Shown here: in pieces, positions 48,040 through 60,800 of the stretch | Layout of the letters: every line of letters starts with the position of its first letter | Numbering within the stretch: position 1 is the stretch's first letter | Assembly (NCBI GenBank): GCA_025531455.1 | Contig: JAMYHL010000023.1 | Coordinates: 248,001 to 312,000 of the forward strand | DNA length: 64,000 bases | Origin: Apiotrichum sp. Y4204 | Lineage: Eukaryota; Basidiomycota; Tremellomycetes; Trichosporonales; Trichosporonaceae | Direction of reading: 5' to 3' | The notes under the pieces: model-generated | Database searches by the model: none | The model's input: only the letters and a program-made list of their open reading frames with translations | Told to the model about the DNA's origin: nothing | Translations under genes and position numbers: made by a program

Positions 48040-50744
48040 TTCTGCCAGCGGCAGCTGCAGAAGAGGCGGCCGGGGAGGCTGGTGTCCTCCAGTTCGAATG
48101 TAATCTACTTGACCACTGTAGCCGTGGATCCCCTCAGTCACTGTGTACTCTTTTAATGAACGGACCACACTCTTACCATTAAAATTAACGAAAATCAAAA
48201 TACGAGAGAAATGGGCCAAAATTACCGCCATAAAACGTACGGCTCTCTTGAGCCCAAGGGCATGGTATCACTTACACTATACATATCTACGTACACCATA
48301 CACGCTGCCCCGCGCTTGATAGTACATCGGCTCTGGCAGTTTGATGTTCATGAATGGGTTTCATAGTTGTGAAGTTACTGTAGCGAACGCTCGTTTGCGG
48401 CTGCAGGATAAGCGTCGCAAATCGTTCATCTCTAAGGTCATCGTAACGTGTCAGCACCGAGCACCCCAAACTAATTCAGCAGATGCCAAGTGTCAGTCTC
48501 CAGGCAGCCAAGTGCCACATCGAGTTCCTCAATATATTGGATAGTAACCCGCCCAGCCTGGCCAGAACAGATCGCCCTCGAAGGTCAGCTGACGGCTCCG
48601 CGCTCAAGGTACAGGTCCCAGGTTCCTCGAGCTCCACAGCCAGCTCCACCACCGTCCGCCGCCTGCAGCCTCGATACCAAGAGTGCCCAGCCAGGGTTAC
48701 TTGGGTTGTTTGTGGGGCCAGGCGGGGTTCCTAATTTCCTTACCTGCCGATCACTGAGGGTGAAGGTTTACGGCCACCTAATGACGCCGAGGAACGGGGA
48801 TCCCGCGCGGTGGTACCGATAATGGGAGGGTCAGTCTGTGAAATTCGTGAGATTGTGAGTGTTGCGGGGTGAGAGAGTGAGTGACATCATAGAGTCCATC
48901 GTTATCGGTCTCCGCCACCACCAACAATCACGCGCAATCACGCGCAAAACAACCCGCACCAACACGTTAACACGACTCCATCACCTCAGGGTTTGAATAT
49001 GCCGACCCCAACAGAGGCAGTAGCGGGTGCTTCGCGGTGCGCTATTAAGTACTATCTCGACTCAAGCCCAGGCACACAGAGCTGGAGCGAGGAATGGTTA
49101 CGGAGCTCCACAGTGGTACGCCGATCACCGGTTCCAACCACGCTGTCGCACTGGGAGGGCAGTTATTGGGGCGAGTTTTGTCGTCTCGGGTCTGAGCCCA
49201 CTTTGGAGCGGCCCAACTCCGATCCGAATCATGGTGGGCCCACGAAAGGGTTCCATCCGTGTGGCAATAGTTTAGGACAGTTTGAGGTGAGGAGGGATGA
49301 TCAGAACTGGATTTGGCTGTCGCTTCTTCCCCTCGTTGCTCTTCCATCTACCTTCGGTCTTCAAGAGCTCAACGAAGCCGTCAGCCGGCGCCTCCCCGGT
49401 CGAGTTCCAGGCGCGGCACGACACCATCCCAGTCATTGTGTTGGCCGCGACGACGTGATCTGCTGTTCCGGAGTCGGGTGATGATAAGGGCGGTCTGTGG
49501 TGCCGCCACTCCGGGAGAGATGGGCGAAACCGCCAATGGGGAGGATACCGCGGGTGCTCCGTACGCGGCGCCGTTGCCGTGTTGTCCGTCTTCCCGGGCA
49601 GGGGGGTTTAAAAGGTCTGTTCTCGCGTGAAGCATCAGCATCAATTGCCAGCTGCTGCCGGATTAACGGATTCTGGCCTATTCTGGGTCTCACGGCAATC
49701 ACTGAGTACTGAGGTACTGAGGAATCAAGATCGACACGCAGATCGGATACATCCCGTGCCAACGCTCACCGTGCTATCGTCCTGACGTTCACCTCGTGCC
49801 ATCCGTGCTCACCTCACGCCCATCTCTCTATTTCCCAACGCTTCATCTCTTCTTGGGCTCTCACTCCCCTGCTCTACGCCGGCGAGCGACGCGACAAGCC
49901 CTGGTGAAACACTGCAACGTTTGTTCCAGATACGCTGAGACACATCCCAGATCCGGGCAAAGTGACCTCTTTGCGTCCAGGCTGCAAGTAGTCAAGTGCA
50001 AATGCAGGTGGTAAGTGGTACCACAACCCCCGTATGACACGCTATACTGTCGGCCCGCACATCTCACTAAACAGGGACGTCTCAGGACTGTGCTGGGGGA
50101 CAATGACCGCTCCGAGATCGATGGCCCGATGCGGCTGCTAGCCGCCAGGTAGAACGGTAGCTCAGTAGGCACGGCTCGGGTCAAGCGTTGCGCGTCGATT
50201 GCCCGCGCGCGTCGCGCCACGGCGCCACTGCGACCTGTGCGGAAGGGGGGTTTTGCGAGCTTTGGTAAGAGGGGAAGTCTGATGCAGCCAGAGATCCGAG
50301 AGTTGTCTGATATGATCTAGCCACGAACGGTGCATTGGCCACCTGCTGAGGAGTTCTGATACGTGCTGGCAAGACGTTTGGCTGTGGTCTGGAGATACTC
50401 CTGCATCGCTGGCAGTGGCAGGGTCAAACCGCCATAGGGGACGGGCGGCGCCACCGACCGAGCAGGCGATTTGCGCGATTCGGTCTCGGCCACTCGGCGG
50501 CCTCGCAGCCATACACTGGAGGGAGCATTCAGACACCGACTGCTCGACGGGGTGTGTGTTCGTGACTGCACGATATACAGCATGCAGATACGGCCGTGAT
50601 GCACGCAGATTGCAGTTTGTTTGTTACATGCATGGACTGGGTGGGCCAACTGGCGTCAATAGTCCCGGATGCGGCCAAAACTGCGAGACCTATGGTGGAG
50701 CCAAGATTGGCTCTTGCCCCTCTCCCTGGCAGCCCATGTGGATA

Positions 50745-50855
50745 TGAAACAACTATAACTCCACTTTGGTTTATATCCGGTCATGATCTAAATCCGACGT
50801 CATCGAAATATAATTAATATAATAAGTGATAATCTGTGTATATATTCTCTATTTC
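50745..50855. other. AT-rich island
   Basis: Contrasts sharply with its GC-rich surroundings; includes AATATAATTAATATAATAAG and GTATATATTC. It could be a distal TATA-type promoter element of the SSD1-like gene, about 1 kb upstream of its ATG, or a DNA-unwinding element. Confidence 0.5.
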
Positions 50856-51229
50856 AGATCGGATTGCATTCCATTTTCGAGCCGAGGTGCCTCATTTCTC
50901 ATTTTGTGATGTCCTATTAGAAACAGTTACCAGTGTCTTTGGAGCATCATGGCTGTGCTTGGTAGTGTCCATTAGCCTGGCTTGGTCTTGTGCCTTCCCT
51001 TACTCCCTCCCCCCTTGCTTCCTTCCTTGTCCGGTGATCCCAAGGATCGTGCGCCGCGCCGCCCACTAGCTTTCCCCCTTGGTGGCCTGGTTGCTCCCTG
51101 TCTGGCCTGTCTGCGCCCCCCCCCCCCCCACCCGTGTGTGCTGGTCTGCATGCTCTGTGCTCTGCTCGTCGCCGTTCTTTACACGTCACTCGCGATCCAT
51201 TCTCATCTCTTCACCACATCTCTCGTGCC

Positions 51230-51560
51230 TCGCTAGCCCCGTCTTCGTCCCCGTTCCCGCTCACTCACCACTACTACCCACACACCCCACTCTCTCTATT
51301 CAAACCACTCCCCGTTCTCTCCCCAACCCTCGCTTTCGTGTCTTTCTCTCTTCTTCCCCTCACGCTCACATCTCGCTCGCAGTGTAACAAGAAAATCAGC
51401 AGCCCCCCACAACCCATCATTCTTCTGTGAACAACCCTCTTGGCCTTCTTCCGGCGACGTCAATCCCTGTGCCGCACCTTGCATCCAGGCCCCTACTTCC
51501 CACCCACAACTCTTCTTCTTATTATCTCATCGATTTTGTTGACCTTGTCCATCACGGTCA
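51230..51560 (+). promoter_or_regulatory. Pyrimidine-rich promoter/leader tract of the SSD1-like gene
   Basis: The plus strand is dominated by C and T across more than 300 nt, ending about 290 nt before the ATG. Matching tracts precede the epimerase and RING genes on their own coding strands. Confidence 0.5.
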
Positions 51561-51605
51561 TCCTTGACTTCTATATTCGAGCTTTGTAGACCGCTGTGTG
51601 AGCAG

Positions 51606-51753
51606 GTGAGTAGCGTTGCACATCCTCTGAAAAAGCGGAGTCCAATGTCGAGAGTTGCGCCTCGCTTCCCCTGATCGTGACTGCTTCATCGCACCGCTAG
51701 GCCCCTTGACACATGTGCAAGTGCCTTGACTGTAATGTCCTCGTGCACCGCAG
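51606..51753 (+). other. Possible 5' UTR intron of the SSD1-like gene
   Basis: GCAG|GTGAGTAGC at 51606 is a perfect donor by the standard of this window, and CACCGCAG at 51746-51753 is a good acceptor. The segment lies between the pyrimidine-rich leader and the ATG at 51850. Other acceptors such as CGCTAG at about 51700 are possible. Confidence 0.35.
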
Positions 51754-51849
51754 GTCCCAGCTAGCCCAGCTCGTCATCTCTAGCTCGGCTGCGCTACTGG
51801 ACCAGTGATCACGGCTTTCCACATCGCCGCTCATTCTAGGCCCAACCAC

Positions 51850-54800
51850 ATGGCTGACACTATAGCTCTCACGCCTTCCAAGCCAGTCCACTCGGAGTTC
51901 TTCCTCGCCGGCTTCATGTCCGACGCGGCCGCTACACCGACCGCATCGGCCACCGCGGCGTCGGGCGACAAGCTGGCACCGCCCAAGCCTTCCCGCACCA
52001 ATTCGTCTACCTCGTCGCGCAGCAACGGTAGCCGCCGCCCCAAGGGCTCGCATGAGTCGTCGCCCTCAATCTCGCGCTCCAACTCTCAGGTGAACAAGGC
52101 AGGTGGCGCCGAGCGCAAGGGAAGCGGCAATACGACGACCATCTCCGGTGGCACCAGCCTCGGCGGTGGCAAGAGTGGTGGTTCCGGGTCCAATTCGGAC
52201 AGCAAGCGGACGCGGAAGAACGACCCCAAGTCGCTGAGCCGCCGTTCGTCGACCAAGGCTGTCCCCCAACGCCCGTCATCAGCTGCGTCGTCCACTACAC
52301 CAAAGGAGCAACAGCAGCAATCAAAGCCCGCGCCGATCGCTATCAACATCCCGGCGAGCAAGGCTTCTCCCACCTCTGCGAACTCCGAGGGCCAGCCGCA
52401 ATCCCTCTCCATCCACTCGTCCTCGCCTGTCACGGCGATGGAAGCAGCGGTGACTGCGGCAACGAAGAAGCATCACGAGACCCACGGGCAAGACGCCCTT
52501 AGTAGCTTGCAGAGGATGATCTCGGATCTGAAGACGTTGTCGCCCCCGGCTTCTCAGCCTTCCTCCCGCACCGTTAGCACGAGCAGCAAGGACAAGCACG
52601 GAGCGAACCCAATGTCCATTCCTTCGCCCACGGCCTCTGCCTCTTCTACACGGTTGAAGGCTGATGCCCCGACTTTTACCCCGGGTTCCCTCCGTTCCAA
52701 CTCGAGCGACTCCCCGACCGCATCCGGCGGATTCCAGCAGCAGCAGCAGTCGCAGTCTCACCGCTCAAACTCGACCAACCGCCGCGCGTCGAACAACTCC
52801 ATGTCCGGTAGCATTCCTGGCGGTGGCAACTTTAGCGGCATGAGTTACGGCCAGCACTTCCCTCAAGGCTTCCAGAGCCCACTGGCTGCGCATCCCGAGG
52901 GTATTGAGGGTGACAACTTCGGTCAATTCAGTGGCCAGCCAGGTGAAATGTTCCAGCAGCAGCAGCAGCTCCTTGCCGCCCAGCAGCTCCAGCTCCAGCT
53001 ACTTCAGCAGCAGATCCTCCAGCAGCAGCTGGCCACGCAGCAGCAGCGCGATCAGGGCTTTATTGCCCCTCGCTTCCAGGCTCTCGCTGCGCAGCGTGCT
53101 GCCATCCAGCAGCAGCAGCAACAAACTGCCCAGCTTGTCGAGGCTCAGCGACTCTTCGAAATGCATCAACAGCAGCAGCTCCTCGCGCAGCACCAGCAGC
53201 ATCAGGAGGAACTGTCTCGTGCTCCCCTCAGCCCCGTTCCCGTCTTTGAGGAAGACTCGCCTGAGCCCAGCCCTCAACCGGTTCGTGGTCAGCTCAACCA
53301 GGGTTTCACCTTTGGCAAGAGGCGAGAGAGCGGTGCCGATGACAAGGGCCGCCACCGCTCTGAGGCTGCGGCGGGCCTCGGTACTCTTGCGGCGCGGGCA
53401 CATAAGCGCACTGGCTCTGAGATGACTCCAGCTATGGAGGAACAGGTGCGTTTCACGAGTCGATGTATTGCCCTGCTGACGTGTAGCTCGAGATTCAGAA
53501 ACAGATTGCCGCACTCCAGGCCAAGCAAAAGGAACTCATGCAGCGTGAACAGGGGGGCAGCGATCTCCTCAAGCCCACACAGCCGTTCGGCCGCCACCGC
53601 CGCACGCAGTCCAACATGTCGACCGGCTCCAATCAGGGCGAGTACACCGTTAACCTCAACACTCCCGAGGTGGAGAAGGGACCCCGTTCGTTCCACGAAT
53701 TCGCCCAGCCTCTCTCTGCTGGGTTGGGACCCCACTCGCGACGTCACAGCGTCAATGTATTCAACAAGAGCGCCGGCGTGGGAACCGGATTCGGCGAGTA
53801 TATCGAGGATGGGGGATCCATCAGCATCCCGGCTGGTGGGTTTGGTGGTCATGGTCACCACCGCACTGGCAGCCGCGCCGATTCAAACTGGAGGATCAAT
53901 GCTGGCCCCGCCAATACCGCCGACCTCGCCTCGGCGACTGCTCAGCTGGCCTCGCTCGCCCAGTTCCGCGCAGCCGCTGGCAGCGGTCACGCCAAGATGG
54001 CGTCCTTCTCCTTCCCCAACATGCTCCCCAACTTGCTCGCGGCTACGACCCTGCAGGCTCCTTCGGGCCAGTCGTCGCTCTGGCAGCAGCAGCAGGCATT
54101 CCAGATGCAGCTGCAGCAGAATTCGCAGGGGCCGCAGCGCAAGTCTCTCTTCGCGCCATACCTCCCCCAAGCCTCCCTTCCCCCGCTCCTCTCGGCAGGA
54201 AAGCTGGTCGTCGGTATCCTCCGCGTGAACAAGAAGAATCGTTCCGATGCCTACGTTGCCACTGATGTGCTTGACGCCGACATCTACATCTGTGGCTCCA
54301 AGGACCGCAACCGTGCGCTCGAGGGAGACATTGTCGCTGTGGAGCTGCTCGACGTCGACGAAGTCTGGGGCACCAAGAAGGACAAGGAGGAGAAGAAGCG
54401 CAAAAAGGAGGAGTCTTACGACATCAAGCCCTCGGCATCCAAGAAGATGGAGAAGAAGAAGGACGACATCGAGGTCGAGGGCCAGGGCCTCACTCTGTTC
54501 GAGGACGAGGAGGTTAATGACGACACCAAGCCCACTTACGCCGGCCACGTCGTTGCCGTTGTTGAGCGCATGCCCGGCCAGCTCTTCTCTGGTCAGCTCG
54601 GTGTTCTTCGTCCCTCTTCGGCCGCGACCAAGGAGAAGCAGGAGGCTGAGCGCCGCGAGCGCGAGGGTGACAGGCGGCCAGAGCGGACGGAGCCTGAGCC
54701 TCGCCCCAAGATCGTCTGGTTCAAGCCGACCGACAAGCGTGTTCCCCTCATTGCTATCCCCACCGAGCAGGCACCTGTCGACTTTATCGAGAATGCCGAG

Positions 54801-56772
54801 GCCCACACAAACAAGCTGTTCGTTGCTACGATAAAGCGCTGGCCGATCACCTCGCTCCACCCCTTCGGTACCCTCGTTGAGGAGCTTGGCCCTATCGGCA
54901 GCTGTGAGGTTGAGACCTCGGCTATCCTCAAGGACTGCAACTTCCCCACCGAAGAGTTCTCGGACGTGGCTCTCAAGTGCCTTCCTCCCGTTCCTTGGAC
55001 CATCCCCGAGCGCGAGTACGAGGTCCGCCAGGACCTCCGCGACGACTGTGTGTTCACCATCGACCCTGAGACGGCCCGTGATCTCGACGATGCCCTGTCC
55101 GTGAAGACGAACGAGGATGGCACCTACACCGTCGGTGTCCACATTGCCGATGTCTCCTACTTTGTCAAGCCTAACACTGCCCTCGACCGAGACGCTCGCA
55201 AGCGCGCCACATCGGTCTACCTCGTCCAGCGCTCAGTACCCATGCTTCCTCCTCTTCTCGCCGAGCAGCTCTGCTCCCTCGTGCCCGACACTGAGCGCCT
55301 CACCTTCTCTGCCTTCTTCGTCATCGACAAGGAGGGCAACGTTCTTGAGAAGTCGTACAAGCGCTCCATCATCAAGTCGACCGCACAGTTGTCGTACGCC
55401 GACGTGCACAATGTCATTAACGGCAAGTCCCTTGGATCGGACAAGGCGAGCGACGCCCACCCTGCGTCCAAGGTCGAGGATGCGGTCAAGACGCTGTTCG
55501 AGATTTCGCAAAAGCTCCGTGCCAAGCGCGTCGAGAGCGGCTCCATGTTCTCCAACCGCGTCAAGCTGTCCTTTGAGCTAGATGACAATGGACGTCCCAT
55601 TGACGTCGGACAGTCGAGCAGGAATGAGGCCAACGAGCTTGTTGAAGAGTTTATGGTCCTCACCAACGTCTCCGTCGCGGCTGTCATTGCCAACGGTATT
55701 CCCGAGCAGGCCCTTCTCCGTCGCCATGAGGCACCTCTCGAGCGCCGCATGGAGGCGTTTGTCAAGCGCGCAAAGCGTCTTGGCTACGATCTCGACTCGA
55801 CAAACGCCGGCACCCTCCAGAAGGGCTTCGACAAGATTACCGACTCGGAGATTGTCTACTGCCTCAACATACTTGAGAAGAAGACTATGCCGGCGGCCCG
55901 CTACTTCTGCACCGGAATGCTCGACATTGTCAAGTACTCACACTGGGCCCTCAACGCTCCTCTCTACACCCACTTCACGTCGCCCATCCGCCGCTACGCA
56001 GACGTTCTTGTGCACCGTATGCTCGATGCGTGCCTCGCCAACCCTGGTTCAACCGAGGTCAAGTTCCACATGGACCGCGACCAGATTGCCAAGTGCACGC
56101 AGCACTGCAACATGAAGCGTTCAAGCGCACGCCTCGCAGAGGACCAGTCGGCACACCTGTACCTGTCGCTCCTCATCAGCGACTTGTCGCAGCGCTTCGG
56201 CCCTGTCGTTCGCCACGCTCGCGTCACCGCCGTGTACGACCAGGCCTTCGATGTTGTTATTGTGAGTGCTTGTGGTAAGGGATCAAAACTAACAACCAGC
56301 CCGAGTTTGGCCTTGAGAAGCGCGTCCACATCGACAAGCTGCCCCTTGAGAACTATGTCTTTGACGAGCACACCAACGTTCTCTCGCTGTACTGGACCAA
56401 CCAGGATGTGCTCTCGTTCCTCACCCAGCAGGGCACGGAGGAGGAGCACCTCCTCAAGATCAAGCAGCGTGTCGAGGGACGGGCAACCGGTGCCGTCACC
56501 TCCGAGGCTGCCGACGCGAACGCGCTCCTCGACGACACAGATGAGGTCAAGTCTGCTCAATACGCCAAGTCGACAGACAAGGAGCCCCTCACCTTTGAGG
56601 GTCTGCGTTCCAACGCCGCTGGGCACCAGATTCAGGACATCAAGGAGCTCATGTCCATTCCGGTCCTCATCACTTCTGACATGTCGCGAAGCCCGCCGGT
56701 ACTCGTCGTCTATGCCTGTGAGTTACCCGGTTCAGAAGGAAACTAACATCAGGCAACCCGTACAAGACCTAA
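51850..56772 (+). CDS. SSD1: SSD1-like RNase II/Dis3L2-family RNA-binding protein
   Basis: Four exons (51850-53445, 53487-56261, 56300-56717, 56753-56772; introns 41, 38 and 35 nt; the last exon codes six residues) encode 1602 residues. Residues 1-730 are disordered, rich in Ser, Asn and Gln, with poly-Gln blocks. RKSLFAPYLPQASLPPLL opens the folded part as in fungal Ssd1, followed by cold-shock domains with a Lys/Glu-rich insertion (about residues 835-870) and the RNB domain. The RNB signature DPETARDLDDAL keeps Asp1058, Asp1064, Asp1066 and Asp1067, the four metal-binding aspartates of active RNase II enzymes; HFTSPIRRYADVLVHRML is the second RNB signature. Four HxRxxS sites (Ser523, Ser574, Ser620, Ser661) match the Cbk1/NDR kinase consensus. 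Yeast Ssd1 binds mRNAs for cell-wall proteins and represses their translation under Cbk1 control. Confidence 0.95.
52735..53205 (+). repeat. CAG-rich poly-glutamine coding tracts in the SSD1-like gene
   Basis: Includes a pure (CAG)5 at 52735-52749, further CAG runs from about 52954 onward, and CAGCAGCAGCAGCAACAA at about 53107. The Gln codons are mostly CAG, so the DNA is repeat-prone. Confidence 0.85.
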
Positions 56773-57858
56773 GACTTCCGTCTCACTCTTGCGGTTCCGC
56801 AGGGAGCAGGCCCGGATCGATGACCATTTATCTGCCCATCTCCACGCACCTTGTCCCATCCACCCCAGCAACCCACATCAACACCACAATTCCAAGCCAC
56901 ACTACCACACCCCCAAATTATCTGTCTTGCTCGAGCATTCAACCTCTTGTGCCTAACCCAGACCCAACCAAACCGCATAAGGGCGCGGCGGCGCCACATG
57001 CAGCACACCTGTTTTCTTTCTCTTCTTCTCTTCTATTACAATCAACCAGCAGCAAGGAAATCACGAATCAGAATAATGAGAGATGTAGGATGTACACAGT
57101 GGCAGCAGGGGCGTTGCAGTATATTGGATCTGCGTGGAGGAGCGCGACGAGTCGAGTGTTGTCTATGCTTCGGGGTCCTTTGAGCGTACGAAAGAAGTTG
57201 TCCCCGAGGTCCTCGGACCCAATCCGCAAACAGAAAGTATTATGGAAACAAACAGGAAACCATGAATGGTTCATTCCAGACTAACTTATCAACGCAGCGC
57301 ATCATCCTACGGCCGTTTGTGAGCAGAAGACCAGAAGGACCACCCCCAGACATGTGCCGGATAACATATTATTAATGCTGAGAAGCAAGGTTCGAGTCGT
57401 CAAGGACTAGACTTGTATGTTTGAAGTCTGGCAAGGGAGAAGCCGAAGATGCAGATTGCTACAGCGGACTCATCCAGAGACAGTGTAGTATGAGTACCGA
57501 ATTCTGGGTGATTGAGCTGTGCGTGATCATGTCGGTGCTTGTGCTCCTGAATCCTACGCCGAGACGTTAATTGATCTGTGCCGAAAATAAACCGTACACT
57601 ATCCCCGAGGTGCAGGCAATGAAGGCCTATCCATACACAATACAGTACAGGGCAATTCGTAGCGAATCATCCAATCGTGAATTTCTACTACTACTGACTA
57701 CTGACTACTGACTCTTGCACCCACGCACACTAGAACACATCGCCATACGGCAATGTCGCAGCCGGCGCGCTCGTTGCGGCGTCGGTTGTTTCGGTGGCCC
57801 CGCTCAGCGCGGTCCTGTCGACAGCTGATAGTCAGTCATGGGTCCTGGCGATGTTTGT
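56773..57858. other. Convergent 3' flanks of SSD1-like and RING genes
   Basis: An open frame continues past 56717 only if the last intron is not removed, so it is treated as noncoding. AATAAA lies near 57586 on the plus strand. The 7-bp repeat at 57691-57711 is listed separately. Confidence 0.55.
57691..57711. repeat. Three tandem copies of CTACTGA
   Basis: Perfect 7-bp units, preceded by CTACTA, in the 3' flank of the RING gene. Confidence 0.8.
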
Positions 57859-60800
57859 CTACACACCCTCAGTCCTGCAGGCCGGACAGGTGTTGCAGCC
57901 CTGGCTCAGCCAGTGGTCGACGCATTCCTTGTGGAACGCATGGCGGCACTTGAGGACGCGGCATTCGTCCTCTGCCTCGTAGTCGCTCAGGCAAACCTGA
58001 AGATGATCAGCAACTTCCCTTCCTCGATAGCAAATCTACTCACCATGCAGCGGCCGAGCGAGGCTTCGAGCACCACGCCGCGCGCGTGCAGGTCCATGAG
58101 GTCGCAGCCGGAGACGACGGCGAGGCCGGAGCGCTTGATCTCCTCCTCGCTTGCGGTCGGCGGTTTGGCGGGGCCCAGCAGCTCGGACACGAGGGCGATG
58201 TCCTCGGCTGTGAGCGGCCCGCCGGAAATGAGCGACGGAATGGCGAGTACAGGGTGCGAGCGAGGGTAGTTGCCGCCAATAATGTAGATGAGGTAGGTGT
58301 TTTGAGGCGCGGCGGGACGTGTCTCCCGGCGAGGGATGAAGCGGTCAAGAACACGGTCCCGGAGCGTTCGCCGCGAGCCTGAGCTCCCGCCAGCACCGAC
58401 AGGCGAGAGCGTCGATGTCGTTGCCGGCGGGCTCCCAAGCTCGCGCTCGAGATCGCGGTCGAATGCGAGTACGTCCTCCGACATGGCAGTTGTTGTCCCT
58501 ACTGTCGCCGCAGCCTCGGCATCTGGCACGTGGCCGTCGAGGAATGGGAAGCCCGGGTGACCGGCAAGGTCCTCAGTGGTCATGTTCGGATCGTGCGTGA
58601 CGGACCGCACGCCAACGAAGATGGCCGGGACTATGGCGTTGGCGTCGTCGTCGGCTGCGCGCTCGCCGTCATCCAAGACTGATGGGAAGAGATGTGCGCG
58701 GAAAAAGTTGAGGTGGCGGGGCACGCCGTCGGATCCGCCACTCACCCCCAAGTGTGAGGCGCTGTTGGGGAGGTTCTGTCCACGTTGGTTGTGGAAGGTG
58801 GGGATTGGCTGAGAGTCCGAGTCAACAGCGGATGTTGGCGCAGATGCAGATGCAGATGCGGACTCTGCATTACTGCTACGCGCCGCGGCGTCATCCTCCG
58901 GATCCTCATCCACAGACATCCATCCTGTTGACCGAGCAGAACCGGTCGTGGCACCTGCCTCGGACGTGAGCGATTCCGTCTCGCTGTCGTCGTCGTCTTC
59001 GGGCGCAGCGTACGCCCGGACCGCAAGGATAAGATCCTGCTGGAGCGTCTGCAAGAATTCTTGAAACTCGGACGGAACGCTGCCCGACGTGGCGTCCCCG
59101 GCTACAGCCTCTGCGAAGCGGCGATTATCCCGGAGTACAGTGCGGAGATACTCGCCGAGGGCAGACTCGATGCTCTGGTTTGCGCGCGAGCGCTGCGGCC
59201 GGAACCGCTCCAGGATCGTCTGCATCGTGCTGTGCGGAGTGGCCCGGCTCTGCTGCGGCGCGAGGCTCGTGGGGGAAAGAAGTGTGGTGGCTGTGGCCGC
59301 AGCCGCGACACTGTGGCTTGTTAGGCTGAATTCTCTTCATCTGATATTATTACTCACGTCAAAAGGTTGCCGATCATGCGCGCCTGCTGATCGAGGCTGG
59401 CGACGTCGACTCTCGGCCGGGACGGCGCAGTACTCCGTGCATTCCGCGTCGCAGCGCTCGGCCGCCCAGCAGACGACATACGATGGCGCGGTGTGCCCGT
59501 TGTCGGCTCTGACAACCGCGGGCGACGAGAACCAGGCATGATGCCATTCGGGTCCACAGCCTCCTCCAAATTCGTGTGTGTCTGTGCGAGACCCTGGATG
59601 ACAAGGACTGCCCCAACAGGGATGCGAGCGGGGTCTTCGCCCGATGACGCCGGGGCGTCTTCAGGATGAATGGGCGCATTCGGGCCAGAAGTTGTGCTTG
59701 TCGGGTTATTGGGCGGCGTCGACTCCTCCCATTCCTCGTTACGTGAGGATGTAGCAAAGCCCATGATGGCACTGAGACGATGTCCGAGGCCGCGCGACTC
59801 GCGCTCGCGAGTGGGTGTCGGCGTCGGTCCTGCTGAGACAGACTGCGCAGCATCCGTTGTCGCCGCACCCCCTGCAGGGCCTGGGGTTGGAGGACGTGTA
59901 AACCTGTCGACCGGGGCCCCCCTGACGCTTCCCCTCTCGCTGTTACTTCCGGTCATTCCTCGCTGGCTTGTACGGCGAAACCGCGAGAAGAGGCCGCCGG
60001 TGGAGGGCGCTAGGGATGCAGAACTACTTGCCGGTGTCCAGTCTGGGCCAAGGGCGTCACGTATAGTGGAAATTGAGCGAAGGCGATCGGCGAGCAGCTC
60101 TTCTGTTGGTGATGTTGATGCGGGACGACCAGTACCAAACCCGCCACTGCTGCTAGCGCTGTCAATTGGTACAGGCAGTGGCGTTGACGGCCCGGGACTT
60201 GCGCCTGGAGAACGGGGTGAGACCTCTGCGTAGGGGTACGGATGGCGCGAATGCACGGGGCACGACCGCGACGGGCCGCTGATGCTGGACGCACCGATCG
60301 TGCTATGTGGTGTGCTGCGCCCCGATGCCATGAGCGACGATGAAGCAGAAGCAAACGATGTTGTGTGTGGGGAAGCGGTGGAGCTTGAGGACGGTGCAGG
60401 AGCGACAAAGTCCAAATCAAGTGCGCTGCGCTCTGCGCCATCTAATTCCTCGAGCTCCTCGTCCTGCCCATCCATGCCGACCCTACGGCGTTTCGGAACG
60501 GGGCGACCAGGCGACTGGTGATGCACCGAGCTGCTGGCTGAACGCTCGCGTTTTGCGGTGGCGGAGTCGTCAAACTCGGGGTCACGATTGCGGCTGATGA
60601 GGGATGATATTCTCCTTGCGAGGTGCACGCGCCTAGGCGTCGATTCCTCGCGGGGCGTCACCTGGAGGGAGCGCGGGCGACGGCGGCTCCGCGCAGATGG
60701 ATCGCCGTTGGGGAGGGGACCGGAAAGCGCATGGTCGACGGTGGAGTTTGCGTCGCGGGGTTGGACGGATTCCCGACGGTCGCTCTGGACGACCTGCGCC

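Larger units (their letters stand above)
48040..51849. other. 3.8 kb gap: 3' flank of MFS transporter and SSD1-like promoter/leader
   Basis: No protein-like frame is supported. The left part is the 3' flank of the transporter. An AT-rich island lies at 50745-50855, a run of 14 C at about 51116-51129, and a strongly pyrimidine-rich stretch at 51150-51560 belongs to the SSD1-like promoter or leader. Confidence 0.5.

Noticed and set aside
48999..49481. 160-codon plus-strand frame in the 3.8 kb gap
   Set aside because: No recognisable domain, weak codon bias and no supporting signals.
53883..55142. 419-codon open frame antisense to the SSD1-like gene
   Set aside because: Leu/Val/Glu-rich mirror of the biased sense codons; the sense strand encodes conserved RNB and cold-shock domains.
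56718..57284. Read-through C-terminal extension of the SSD1-like protein
   Set aside because: It arises only if the 35- and 38-nt introns are ignored; the spliced form ends in the normal place after the C-terminal domain.
57380..57420. GGTTCGAGTC resembling a tRNA T-arm
   Set aside because: Flanking bases do not form a cloverleaf.
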